NCBI GenBank assembly: GCA_026397695.1
Contig: JAPLUJ010000719.1
Span: forward strand, 1 to 21,563
Reading direction: 5' to 3'
DNA: 21,563 nt
Source: Verrucomicrobiota bacterium
GTDB lineage: Bacteria > Verrucomicrobiota > Verrucomicrobiia > Verrucomicrobiales > Akkermansiaceae
The translations under genes and the position numbers were made by a program. Shown here one piece after another: positions 8,421 through 15,323 of the stretch; positions within the stretch are counted from its first letter, which is position 1, and the number at the start of each line of letters is the position of its first letter. Below the pieces are notes generated by a model. The model was not told the origin of the DNA. It ran no database searches and saw only the letters and a list, made by a program, of their open reading frames with translations.

Positions 8421-8453
8421 AAAGAGCCGCTCCCATAACGGGTGCGGCTCTTT
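8421..8453. terminator. Strong rho-independent terminator, probably bidirectional
   Basis: A perfect 10-bp stem AAAGAGCCGC/GCGGCTCTTT surrounds an inner CCC/GGG pairing and a short ATAAC loop, followed by TTTT on the plus strand. Because the outer arms are A- and T-rich, it also gives a U-tract on the minus strand. It lies between two convergent genes, the PEP-CTERM gene and nrdJ, and can serve both. Confidence 0.88.
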
Positions 8454-8553
8454 TGTGGTTCAGGTATCATGGCATCGATGCCAGGTTTGCCTTGTCCCGG
8501 ACAGACGTGGAGCTTGTCCCCAAGGATTGCGGGAGGCGGGCAGTGGTCCCCGT

Positions 8554-11500
8554 CTAACTGCATCCCTGGCTGGTGCCACATTGGGTACAGCAGCCGCAGG
8601 CCCCGGCGCGGATCACCTTGTCGGAGCCGCAGTTAGAGCAGGTGATGCCCATGTAGGCGGTGCCGAGCGCGGTTTTCACGCTGTCGGTTTTCGCAGCGGG
8701 CAATTGGATTTCCGCCTCGAGGCTGAGTTCCGGTACCGGGCGGTTGAGCGCTTGTTGTTCCATCTTGGCGATTTCCGGCATGGGCAGTTCGCTCTGGTGA
8801 TTATCCGGTGCGGTGGCCTCGCGGTAACCCTTGATGAATTCGCAGCCGAGCCAGCGGAAGACATAATCGGTGATGCTGAAGGCGGTGCGGATGTCCGGGT
8901 TTTTGGTGAAGCCGCTGGGCTCAAAACGCTGATAGGCGAATTTTTTCACCAATTGTTCGAGCGGCACGCCGTATTGCAGCGAGATCGAGGTGAGCGTGCC
9001 GACGGTATCCATGAGACCGCCGATGGTGCTGCCTTCCTTGGACATTTGGATAAACACTTCTCCGGGGCGGCCATCCGGATAGAGCCCGACGGTGATATAA
9101 CCTTCGTGACCGGCGATCTCGAATTTGTGGGTGATCGACATGCGGGTGTCGGGCATGTGGCGGCGCGCGCGGGTTTCGGATTTATGACGGAGTTCCTCGT
9201 TCTCGCGGATCAGCGTGGCAATGCGTTCCGCCAGCATTTCGCCGCCGCTGGTGGCATCGTCTGCCAGACCGCCCATGCCGCTGGTTTTTTTCGTGTTGAG
9301 CGGTGCCGAGCGTTTGGAGCCGTCCCGATAGATGGCGATCGCCTTGAGGCCGAGCTGCCAGGCCTCGATATAGGTTTGCATGATATCCTCGACACTGGCG
9401 CTTTCCGGCATGTTGACGGTTTTTGAAATGGCGCCGCTGAGGAACGGTTGGGCGGCGGCCATCATCCGCAGGTGGCCGCGGTAGTTGAGGCTGCGAGTGC
9501 CAAGGTGCGGTTTGAAGGCGCAATCGAAAACCAACAAGTGTTCCGGTTTCAGTCCGCTGTGAACGGTTTTCCCGGTTGCCTCGTCGATGACGTCTTCAAT
9601 GGTATCATATTGTTCGATATGCACGAGGATGGCGGCGATTTCATCCGAGGTATAGCCGAGCCGTGTGAGCGCCGGAGGCACCGTGCGGTTGACGATTTTC
9701 AACATGCCGCCGCCGGCGAGGAGTTTGTATTTCACCAGCGCGATGTCCGGTTCGATGCCGGTGGTGTCGCAATCCATCAGGAAACCGATGGTGCCGGTGG
9801 GGGCCAGCACGGTGACCTGGGCGTTGCGGAAGCCGTGGCTGCGGCCCTCCTGCAGGGCCTGATCCCATGCCGCACGCGCGGCCTGGATGATGGGTGTGCA
9901 ATCGCCGTGGCCTTCCAACTTGTTAGCCCGGTCGCGATGGAGCTCGATGACTTCAATCATCGCCGCTTCGTTAGAATGGGCGGGCGGATGGGTGACATCG
10001 CCGTAGCGGGCGTCCTGATAGGAAGGGAAGGGGGCTTTGACGGCGGCCAGTTCGGCGCTGACGGCATAGGCATGGCCGGTCATCAGCGCGGTGATGGCAC
10101 TGGCGTGGGCGCGGCCATCATCGCTGTCATAGCCGAGGCCGCGGCTCATGATGAGAGCGCCGAGATTGGCGTAACCCAGGCCGAGCGTGCGGAAGGCGTG
10201 GGAATTTTCCGCGATTGGTTTGGTCGGATAACTGGCGCGATCGACGAGGATTTCCTGGGCGACGATGAACAATCGCACGGCCGACTTGAAGCGCTCGACG
10301 TCGAACGAACCGTCGCGTTGTTGGAAGCGGACGAGATTGAGGGATGCGAGGTTGCAGGCGGTGTCGTTGAGGAAGAGATATTCCGAGCAAGGGTTGGTCG
10401 AATTCTGGCGGCCGCTGCCCTTGCAGGTGTGCCAGGTGTGGATGGTCGAGTCGAACTGCATGCCGGGATCACCACACGTCCAAGTGCCAAGCGCGATTTT
10501 ACGCAGCAGCTCGCGGGCGTTTTTCTTCTCGCACGGTTTGCCATCGGTGACGCGCCGCGTCCACCAATCAGCTCCCGCCACAGCGGCATGCATGAATTCG
10601 TCGCTGGTGCGGACGGATAGATTTTCGTTTTGGAACATGACCGAGCCATAGGCATCGCCGTTGTAGCTGCCATCGTAGCCCTGTTCGATGAGCGCCCATG
10701 CTTTCTTTTCCTCAATGGTTTTGGCTTCAATGAAATCCTCGATGTCCGGATGCCAATCCTTGAGGGTGTTCATTTTGGCCGCGCGACGGGTCTTGCCGCC
10801 GGATTTCACGGCATTGGCGACTTGATCGTAAATGCGCAGGAACGACATCGGGCCCGAGGGTTTGCCGCCGCCGGAGAGTTTTTCGCGTGAGGATCGCAGG
10901 GTGGAAAGGTCGGAACCGGTGCCGGAGCCGTATTTGAAGAGCATGGCTTCCGAAGCGGCGAGGCGCATGATGTCCTCCATGTTGTCTTTCACGCTCTGAA
11001 TGAAGCAGGCGCTGGCCTGCGGATAATGATACTGGCCGGGCGCGCGGCGCACCATGCCCGACTCCGGTTCCCAATGCCAACCGCCTTCGCCGCCGTTTTT
11101 GCCGACACCGTATTGGTGATAGAGCCCGACGTTGAACCACACCGGGGAATTGAACGCGCCGTATTGATGGAGGCACAGCCATGTTAGATCCTGATAGAAA
11201 TGTTCCGCACTCGCGGCATTGGCCAAGTAGCCGTCTTCGAGTCCCCAGTCGGCGATGGTGCGTGTCACGCGGTGGATGAGTTGGCGGACGGATTGCTCGC
11301 GACCTCCTTGGTGGGGATCCGTACCGTGTGCGGCGTCGCCGTAGAAATATTTCGAGACGGCGATCTTGGTGGCGAGTTCGCTCCACGCTTTGGGTGATTC
11401 GACATTTTCCTGACGAAACACGGCTTTCCCGCTGTCGTCGGTAATCTCCGCTGTGCGGTGGTGCCATTCAATTTCATCAAACGGAGAAACCCCGGGCGTG

Positions 11501-11595
11501 GCAAAACAAGGCTCGAAGGTAAGACCGGGTTGGTTAGGCGTGGGTGATGTCATGCGGCGGACGGGTGTATCGATGGTCAATGTTGGCGGATTCAT
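8554..11595 (-). CDS. nrdJ: Adenosylcobalamin-dependent (class II) ribonucleoside reductase
   Basis: Cytosolic enzyme that reduces ribonucleotides to deoxyribonucleotides for DNA synthesis using coenzyme B12, independent of oxygen. The product is about 1013 aa. Catalytic landmarks are NPCSE (Asn401, Cys403, Glu405: the thiyl-radical Cys and general acid/base positions), the redox Cys pair at Cys197 (ASACF) and Cys414 (NDTACNL), the loop GSGTGSDLS, and the class II signature PTGTIGFLMDCDTTGIEPD. The C-terminal region includes the DUF-like domain typical of long NrdJ proteins, then a Cys-rich end (CSNCG, CGCCTQCGTSQGCS) for a zinc site and disulfide shuttling. I chose the ATG at 11595 because the two NrdR-like sites lie upstream of it. 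The frame stays open to 11721, which would put those sites inside the gene. No class I reductase is in the window, so this may be the main one. Confidence 0.96.
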   Translation of the reverse strand: MNPPTLTIDTPVRRMTSPTPNQPGLTFEPCFATPGVSPFDEIEWHHRTAEITDDSGKAVFRQENVESPKAWSELATKIAVSKYFYGDAAHGTDPHQGGREQSVRQLIHRVTRTIADWGLEDGYLANAASAEHFYQDLTWLCLHQYGAFNSPVWFNVGLYHQYGVGKNGGEGGWHWEPESGMVRRAPGQYHYPQASACFIQSVKDNMEDIMRLAASEAMLFKYGSGTGSDLSTLRSSREKLSGGGKPSGPMSFLRIYDQVANAVKSGGKTRRAAKMNTLKDWHPDIEDFIEAKTIEEKKAWALIEQGYDGSYNGDAYGSVMFQNENLSVRTSDEFMHAAVAGADWWTRRVTDGKPCEKKNARELLRKIALGTWTCGDPGMQFDSTIHTWHTCKGSGRQNSTNPCSEYLFLNDTACNLASLNLVRFQQRDGSFDVERFKSAVRLFIVAQEILVDRASYPTKPIAENSHAFRTLGLGYANLGALIMSRGLGYDSDDGRAHASAITALMTGHAYAVSAELAAVKAPFPSYQDARYGDVTHPPAHSNEAAMIEVIELHRDRANKLEGHGDCTPIIQAARAAWDQALQEGRSHGFRNAQVTVLAPTGTIGFLMDCDTTGIEPDIALVKYKLLAGGGMLKIVNRTVPPALTRLGYTSDEIAAILVHIEQYDTIEDVIDEATGKTVHSGLKPEHLLVFDCAFKPHLGTRSLNYRGHLRMMAAAQPFLSGAISKTVNMPESASVEDIMQTYIEAWQLGLKAIAIYRDGSKRSAPLNTKKTSGMGGLADDATSGGEMLAERIATLIRENEELRHKSETRARRHMPDTRMSITHKFEIAGHEGYITVGLYPDGRPGEVFIQMSKEGSTIGGLMDTVGTLTSISLQYGVPLEQLVKKFAYQRFEPSGFTKNPDIRTAFSITDYVFRWLGCEFIKGYREATAPDNHQSELPMPEIAKMEQQALNRPVPELSLEAEIQLPAAKTDSVKTALGTAYMGITCSNCGSDKVIRAGACGCCTQCGTSQGCS

Positions 11596-11665
11596 GTCAA
11601 ATAAAGGTTGAATTTCGGGGAGGTGGGGCGAGCGCTTGAGATTTTTGTTTGGGAAACGGAAGTAA

Positions 11666-11714
11666 TCACCAGATGTGGTGTCAAGGGTGGCTATTGTCCT
11701 ACCATGGGTAGTTA
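11666..11714 (-). promoter_or_regulatory. Tandem NrdR-box-like operator overlapping a -35 element
   Basis: Site 1 (11666-11681, plus strand TCACCAGATGTGGTGT) is a near-palindrome that matches the conserved core of the NrdR box (acaCwAtATaTwGtgt) at C4, A6, A8, T9, T11 and G13. Site 2 (11699-11714, CTACCATGGGTAGTTA) is weaker: the arms fit but the central AT does not. Their starts are exactly 33 bp apart, about three helical turns, as in known paired NrdR boxes. On the minus strand, site 1 overlaps a perfect TTGACA at 11684-11679. NrdR represses ribonucleotide reductase genes in response to ATP/dATP, so repression of nrdJ is expected. Confidence 0.7.
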
Positions 11715-11995
11715 ATGACAAGGAAAAAATGCAAAGTTTTCTGCAATGCCCATGGCTCTAGGAAAGCAATTTGCGAGGCATGAAAAACAGCGGTAAAATC
11801 AGCCTTAAAAGGCTGGTGTTTCGCTGGAATTGGCTTCAATCATGGGATCTACGGGCTGTCTAACAGTAGCTGGGCCGTCCGTTGTCGGTCATCAACCTAC
11901 CGCCGGGTGGACGGTTTGGCGGATCGGGAGATTTTCCGGCGGCGCTGGCACCCACCCGCTACGGATGCAAAATCACACGGAAGCGGGCGTTGAGC

Positions 11996-12024
11996 TTGCT
12001 ATCTTGTGGAGGTTGCGGCATAAT
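11996..12024 (+). promoter_or_regulatory. Candidate sigma70 promoter for the nitronate-monooxygenase-family gene
   Basis: A -35 TTGCTA (4 of 6) at 11996-12001, a 17-bp spacer and a -10 CATAAT (5 of 6) at 12019-12024 predict a start near 12031. That is 60-70 nt before the ATGs at 12091 and 12100. It supports a start there rather than at the upstream in-frame ATG at 11830. Confidence 0.5.
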
Positions 12025-12099
12025 TGGTTTTCAAACGATTCGCGCCAGCCCAGTCTGCTGGGATATTGGCGGGCTGCGGGTTGCCACAAAATGCACAAA

Positions 12100-13539
12100 A
12101 TGACTACGGATTCCTCAGTTCCATGCGCAGCGGACGCCTCGACGTTGCCGCCCATTATTCAAGGCGGCATGGGTGTTGGTGTTTCGGGTTGGCGTTTGGC
12201 GCGGGCGGTTTCGCAACAGGGACAGCTTGGCGTGGTGTCGGGCACCGCGCTGGATTTGTTACTGACGCGGCAACTTCAGCTGGGCGATCTGGGCGGACAT
12301 TTGCGGCGTGCGTTGCAAGCGTTTCCTTATCCGGAAATCGCCGCACGCATTCTTGATCGCTATTTTATTCCCGGCGGCAAGGCACCTGAAGCATCGTTCA
12401 AAGCACAGCCGATGATTTCCCATGAACCGTCGCGTTCGACGCGGGAATTGGGCGTTCTATCAGGTTTCGTGGCGGTCCATCTCGCCAAAGAGGGCCACTC
12501 GGGATGGGTGGGGATGAATCTTCTGGAAAAAATCCAGACGCCCACGCTGATGGCACTGTATGGTGCCATGCTGGCCGGCGTGAATGTTGTGCTGATGGGT
12601 GCGGGCATCCCGCGGCAAATTCCCAAAATCCTCGACGATTTGGCGCTCGGCAATCCCGCCGCCATGCGACTTGACGTGACGGACGCGAAGGAGCCGGTCT
12701 TCATTCATCTCGATCCCTTGGAATTCGGTCCCGTGCCCGCGCTGACCCGCCCGCTTTTCCTGGCAATCGTTTCTTCGCCGGTGCTGGCGGAAAACCTGCG
12801 TCGCAAGGCGTCCGGGAAAGTCAATGGGTTTGTCGTCGAGGGTGCGATAGCCGGGGGGCACAACGCGCCGCCGCGCGGGCCGATGCAGCTCACGCCTGCA
12901 GGCGAACCGATCTACGGTGTGCGCGACCAGATCGATCCGGCGAAGTTCGCTGAAATCGGGCTGCCGTTTTGGTTGGCCGGGGGTTATGGTCGGTTAGGCA
13001 AACTGCGGGAGGCGCAGGGCTACGGTGCCAAGGGCATTCAGGTCGGCACCGCCTTCGCGTTTTGCGAGGAGTCGGGGTTCGAGCCCGAGCTCAAAGCGCT
13101 TGTCCTCGCGGCGCTGAAACGAGGGGATTTGAAAATCCACACCGACGCATTGGCGTCGCCCACCGGTTTTCCGTTCAAAGTGGCGCAGGTTTCCGGCAGC
13201 GTCTCGGAGCCGACGGTCTATCATAATCGCCGGCGTGTGTGTGATCTCGGTGTGCTGCGCGAGACCTATCAGAAACCCGATGGCAGCATTGGTTTCCGTT
13301 GTGCCGCCGAGCCGGAGGATATCTATCTTTCGAAAGGCGGCGATCTCGCGCAAACCGTCGACCGCAAGTGCTTGTGCAACTCGCTTTGCGCGTCTGCCGG
13401 TGTCGGCCAGATTCGCGACGGATATGAGGAACCCCCGATCGTCACCATCGGCGACGATCTCGACGCGGTGCGCGAATTGTTGTTGGCGGACCGGGAGAGT
13501 TACACCGCCGCGGATGTGATCGCACAACTACTGGTTTGA
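12100..13539 (+). CDS. Nitronate monooxygenase (2-nitropropane dioxygenase) family FMN protein
   Basis: Predicted FMN-dependent TIM-barrel oxidoreductase of the NMO/NPD-like family; the true substrate is unknown. It opens with the family signature PPIIQGGMGVGVSGWRLARAVS, then GQLGVVSGTALD. The middle has MALYGAMLAGVNVVLMGAGIPRQIP. The phosphate/FMN-binding part reads VVEGAIAGGHNAPP and later WLAGGYGRLGKLREAQGYGAKGIQVGTAFAFCEESG. The C-terminal part has an unusual Cys cluster (RKCLCNSLCAS), seen in long members of this family and reminiscent of PfaD-type relatives. About 479 aa. ATGs at 12091 and 12100 are both plausible; the 270 nt of open frame before them do not look like protein. The gene is convergent with sufE, with only 19 nt between the stops. 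No partner gene suggests a pathway. Confidence 0.88.
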   Translation: MTTDSSVPCAADASTLPPIIQGGMGVGVSGWRLARAVSQQGQLGVVSGTALDLLLTRQLQLGDLGGHLRRALQAFPYPEIAARILDRYFIPGGKAPEASFKAQPMISHEPSRSTRELGVLSGFVAVHLAKEGHSGWVGMNLLEKIQTPTLMALYGAMLAGVNVVLMGAGIPRQIPKILDDLALGNPAAMRLDVTDAKEPVFIHLDPLEFGPVPALTRPLFLAIVSSPVLAENLRRKASGKVNGFVVEGAIAGGHNAPPRGPMQLTPAGEPIYGVRDQIDPAKFAEIGLPFWLAGGYGRLGKLREAQGYGAKGIQVGTAFAFCEESGFEPELKALVLAALKRGDLKIHTDALASPTGFPFKVAQVSGSVSEPTVYHNRRRVCDLGVLRETYQKPDGSIGFRCAAEPEDIYLSKGGDLAQTVDRKCLCNSLCASAGVGQIRDGYEEPPIVTIGDDLDAVRELLLADRESYTAADVIAQLLV

Positions 13540-13558
13540 GCAGGGGGCTTTCCAACCG

Positions 13559-13981
13559 TCATGTTGGCAGGGAGGCGAATGCGAGGGCGCGTTGTTTCAT
13601 TTGGGTGGCCATCAGGGCAAGGGCATTGGCGCGGGTGGGGGCGAGGTGTTCCTTGAGGCCGGTGCGGTCGATGAATCCCATGTCCGCAGTGAGAATGGCG
13701 TCTGGGGTCTCACCGTCGAGAACCCGCACAAACAGGGCTATCATGCCCTTGGTGATGAGTGAATCGGAGTCCGCTGAATAATGGACTTTGCCGTTGGCGA
13801 AGTGTGCGTCTAACCAAACCTGGGATTGGCAGCCCTTGATGAGATGCTCCGGGGTTTTGGCGGCGTCGTCGAGGGGTGGGAGTTTTTTTCCGAGGCCGAT
13901 GACGTATTCGTAGCGTTCGGTCCAATCCGGGAAGAGTGCGAGTTCCTCGAGAATCTGCGCTTGTTTTTCAACGATGTTCAT
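13559..13981 (-). CDS. sufE: SufE family sulfur acceptor / Fe-S assembly protein
   Basis: Small cytosolic protein that takes persulfide sulfur from a SufS-type cysteine desulfurase and passes it on for Fe-S cluster building. The 140-aa product has the family layout: N-terminal helices (MNIVEKQAQILEELALFPDW), ERYEYVIGLGKKLP, then the reactive loop HLIKGCQSQVWLDAHF with Cys51, the same number as the acceptor Cys of E. coli SufE. DSLITKGMIALFVRVLDG and a C-terminal helix complete the fold. An upstream in-frame ATG at 14020 overlaps the preceding gene and adds only a Pro-rich tail, so 13981 is preferred. It lies 45 nt downstream of the prenyltransferase gene, probably in the same transcript. No sufS or sufBCD lies nearby; it appears detached from a suf operon. 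Confidence 0.93.
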   Translation of the reverse strand: MNIVEKQAQILEELALFPDWTERYEYVIGLGKKLPPLDDAAKTPEHLIKGCQSQVWLDAHFANGKVHYSADSDSLITKGMIALFVRVLDGETPDAILTADMGFIDRTGLKEHLAPTRANALALMATQMKQRALAFASLPT

Positions 13982-14026
13982 AGGTGGCGGGAGTGGAACG
14001 CGAAATGGCGTGCTCGGCAAGCCGGA

Positions 14027-14998
14027 TCAGGTGGCGGGTGAGAGTCTTTGCAACAACCTGCCGGAGGAAAAGGCGAGGATGGGAATCAGGATGCAAACAG
14101 TGGGCAAGGGGGGCGCCCACCGGTTGGCACCACCTATCAGAGCGAGAGGCCACAGCACGATCAAATCCACCAGCGGAATCGCGCCGAGCAGGTTGGCAAC
14201 GTGCACCTCAACGGACTGGCGGGAAGATGCCAGGCAAAAACCCATCCACAAGCCGTAGGGCAGCAGCCCGAGCACGCAGAACAGCAGAGGAAATGACAAT
14301 AACAACCAAGACGCGAGAAACATCGCAGTCGCGGAGGCGGGAAACAAAATCCGTGAGAGACCGATAACCCCCGCCGGAGGCTCCTCCATCGTTTCGTATC
14401 TCGCGTTCAGGGACAATCCGGCGATATGCAAAAACATCCCGCATGCACACGCGGCCAGCGCCGCGGTCAGCCGCGCAGTTCCGGCGCTCCACGCGGAGAA
14501 CGGCGCCAACTCGGCAGTCACGCAACCGACAAACCCGAGCACCGGCAACAAGGCCCGGCACAATCCCAGCGGCACCACCGACCACGCGCTACGCTTGTGC
14601 ACCCACGTGTAAAGAACGATGCAACTCACAATCAGCAGCGCCACTAACAGGCTGTGGCGGTGGACTGCGGCGGCAAGGCACATGCCCAGCGTGCCGCAAG
14701 CCAGCGCCACTGATAGATAGAAACCCGGTGCCATCAGTGCCTGCGGTAGAGCCCGTTCAGGCCGATGTGCCGCGTCCCAGTCGCGATCCGCCCAATCATT
14801 GAGGAAACTCCCCGCGAGATAAAGGCACACTCCCGCCAACCCGAGGGCGGCTGCCAGAACCCAAAAATGTCCGTCCGGCAATGCGTCTCGCAAAGTGGCA
14901 GCCAATGCGATGCCAAGCCAGACGTTGCCCGCCACACTGGGAATGTTGGCGATCCGGGCGCTTGCGCACAGCGCGTGAAGTTTTGCCGAGTGACTCAT
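14027..14998 (-). CDS. UbiA-family membrane prenyltransferase
   Basis: Polytopic membrane protein (323 aa, about eight or nine hydrophobic helices) of the UbiA superfamily, which transfers prenyl chains to an aromatic or other acceptor. The first Asp-rich motif is intact: NDWADRDWD (Asn67, Asp68, Asp71, Asp75), followed by the characteristic HRPERALPQ. The second Asp-rich motif usually found in the C-terminal half is not evident; the corresponding loop reads NARYETMEEPPAG. It may therefore be a divergent subfamily with a different acceptor. Candidate roles include quinone or other prenyl-lipid synthesis, but no pathway partners are adjacent. The start at 14998 (MSHSAKLHALCAS) has no strong ribosome binding site. 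It precedes sufE in a likely two-gene unit. Confidence 0.85.
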   Translation of the reverse strand: MSHSAKLHALCASARIANIPSVAGNVWLGIALAATLRDALPDGHFWVLAAALGLAGVCLYLAGSFLNDWADRDWDAAHRPERALPQALMAPGFYLSVALACGTLGMCLAAAVHRHSLLVALLIVSCIVLYTWVHKRSAWSVVPLGLCRALLPVLGFVGCVTAELAPFSAWSAGTARLTAALAACACGMFLHIAGLSLNARYETMEEPPAGVIGLSRILFPASATAMFLASWLLLSFPLLFCVLGLLPYGLWMGFCLASSRQSVEVHVANLLGAIPLVDLIVLWPLALIGGANRWAPPLPTVCILIPILAFSSGRLLQRLSPAT

Positions 14999-15105
14999 CT
15001 TATTTGGGTTTCCGCCGGTAATCCTGATCAGGAAAAGATGTTAGCAGCAGGCAACAAAGACGTTAGATGTGTGGCGGCCCGAGGTCAAGGATTAGTGCAC
15101 GGAAC

Positions 15106-15159
15106 AGGTGAGGCGTGCTCGCACGCACCTTAAGCGGTGAAGTGCGAACGCTTCACCGC
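15106..15159. repeat. Two adjacent hairpins
   Basis: Hairpin 1 (15106-15130) pairs AGGT/ACCT and GCGTG/CACGC around a CTCG loop, with a three-base bulge. Hairpin 2 (15134-15159) is a perfect 9-bp stem GCGGTGAAG/CTTCACCGC with loop TGCGAACG. Neither is followed by a T-run, so a terminator role is unlikely. They could be a REP-like element, an RNA leader structure or a protein-binding site. Confidence 0.55.
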
Positions 15160-15271
15160 AGTCGAAGGCAGATGGCGGCCCATGGGATGGCGAGCATTGC
15201 GCGGGCCGTGTTCGTGGGAACATCACAGGAAAATAAGTTGGCAATATTCCCGGCACGGCGGACGATTCATG

Positions 15272-15280
15272 TGGTATATT
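15272..15280 (+). promoter_or_regulatory. Candidate extended -10 promoter for the glycogen synthase gene
   Basis: TG-G-TATATT forms an extended -10 (TATATT, 5 of 6, at 15275-15280). No -35 at a good distance was seen. A start near 15287 would give a leader of about 37 nt before the ATG at 15324. Confidence 0.4.
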
Positions 15281-15323
15281 TCCGGGTTTTTGTCAGAGTG
15301 CCCGCAAGTGGAACGGTAACTGC

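Larger units (their letters stand above)
11596..12099. other. Divergent intergenic region, nrdJ / flavoprotein gene
   Basis: These 504 bases hold the two NrdR-like palindromes (nrdJ side) and a sigma70-like promoter (flavoprotein side). There is also a small hairpin CAGCCT-TAAA-AGGCTG at 11800-11815 with no T-run. No cobalamin riboswitch was recognised upstream of nrdJ. The open frame from 11830 into the flavoprotein gene has no domain of its own. Confidence 0.6.
14999..15323. other. Intergenic region between prenyltransferase and glycogen synthase genes
   Basis: These 325 bases separate divergent genes. They contain a pair of adjacent hairpins (15106-15159) and a candidate extended -10 promoter for the plus-strand gene (15272-15280). 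No credible coding sequence was found; the short open frames lack recognisable protein features. Confidence 0.6.

Noticed and set aside
9448..10620. Plus-strand 390-codon open frame opposite nrdJ
   Set aside because: It is a shadow of the reductase gene: Gly/Asp/Val-rich, no domain, and the minus strand carries all catalytic motifs.
11596..11721. Longer nrdJ start at 11721
   Set aside because: It would place the NrdR-like sites and the TTGACA element inside the coding region, and the added 42 residues resemble nothing in the family.
11800..11815. Hairpin CAGCCT-TAAA-AGGCTG as a terminator
   Set aside because: It has no T-run on either side and lies between divergent genes, where a terminator is not expected.
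11596..11830. Cobalamin riboswitch upstream of the B12-dependent reductase
   Set aside because: No B12-box-like sequence or suitable fold was recognised, and the region is short. A covariance-model search would settle it.
11830..12099. Longer start for the nitronate-monooxygenase-like gene
   Set aside because: A good promoter lies at 11996-12024 and the family's conserved N-terminus begins just after the ATG at 12100.
12155..12861. Minus-strand frames opposite the flavoprotein gene
   Set aside because: They are complements of a strongly supported FMN-barrel gene and show no domain of their own.
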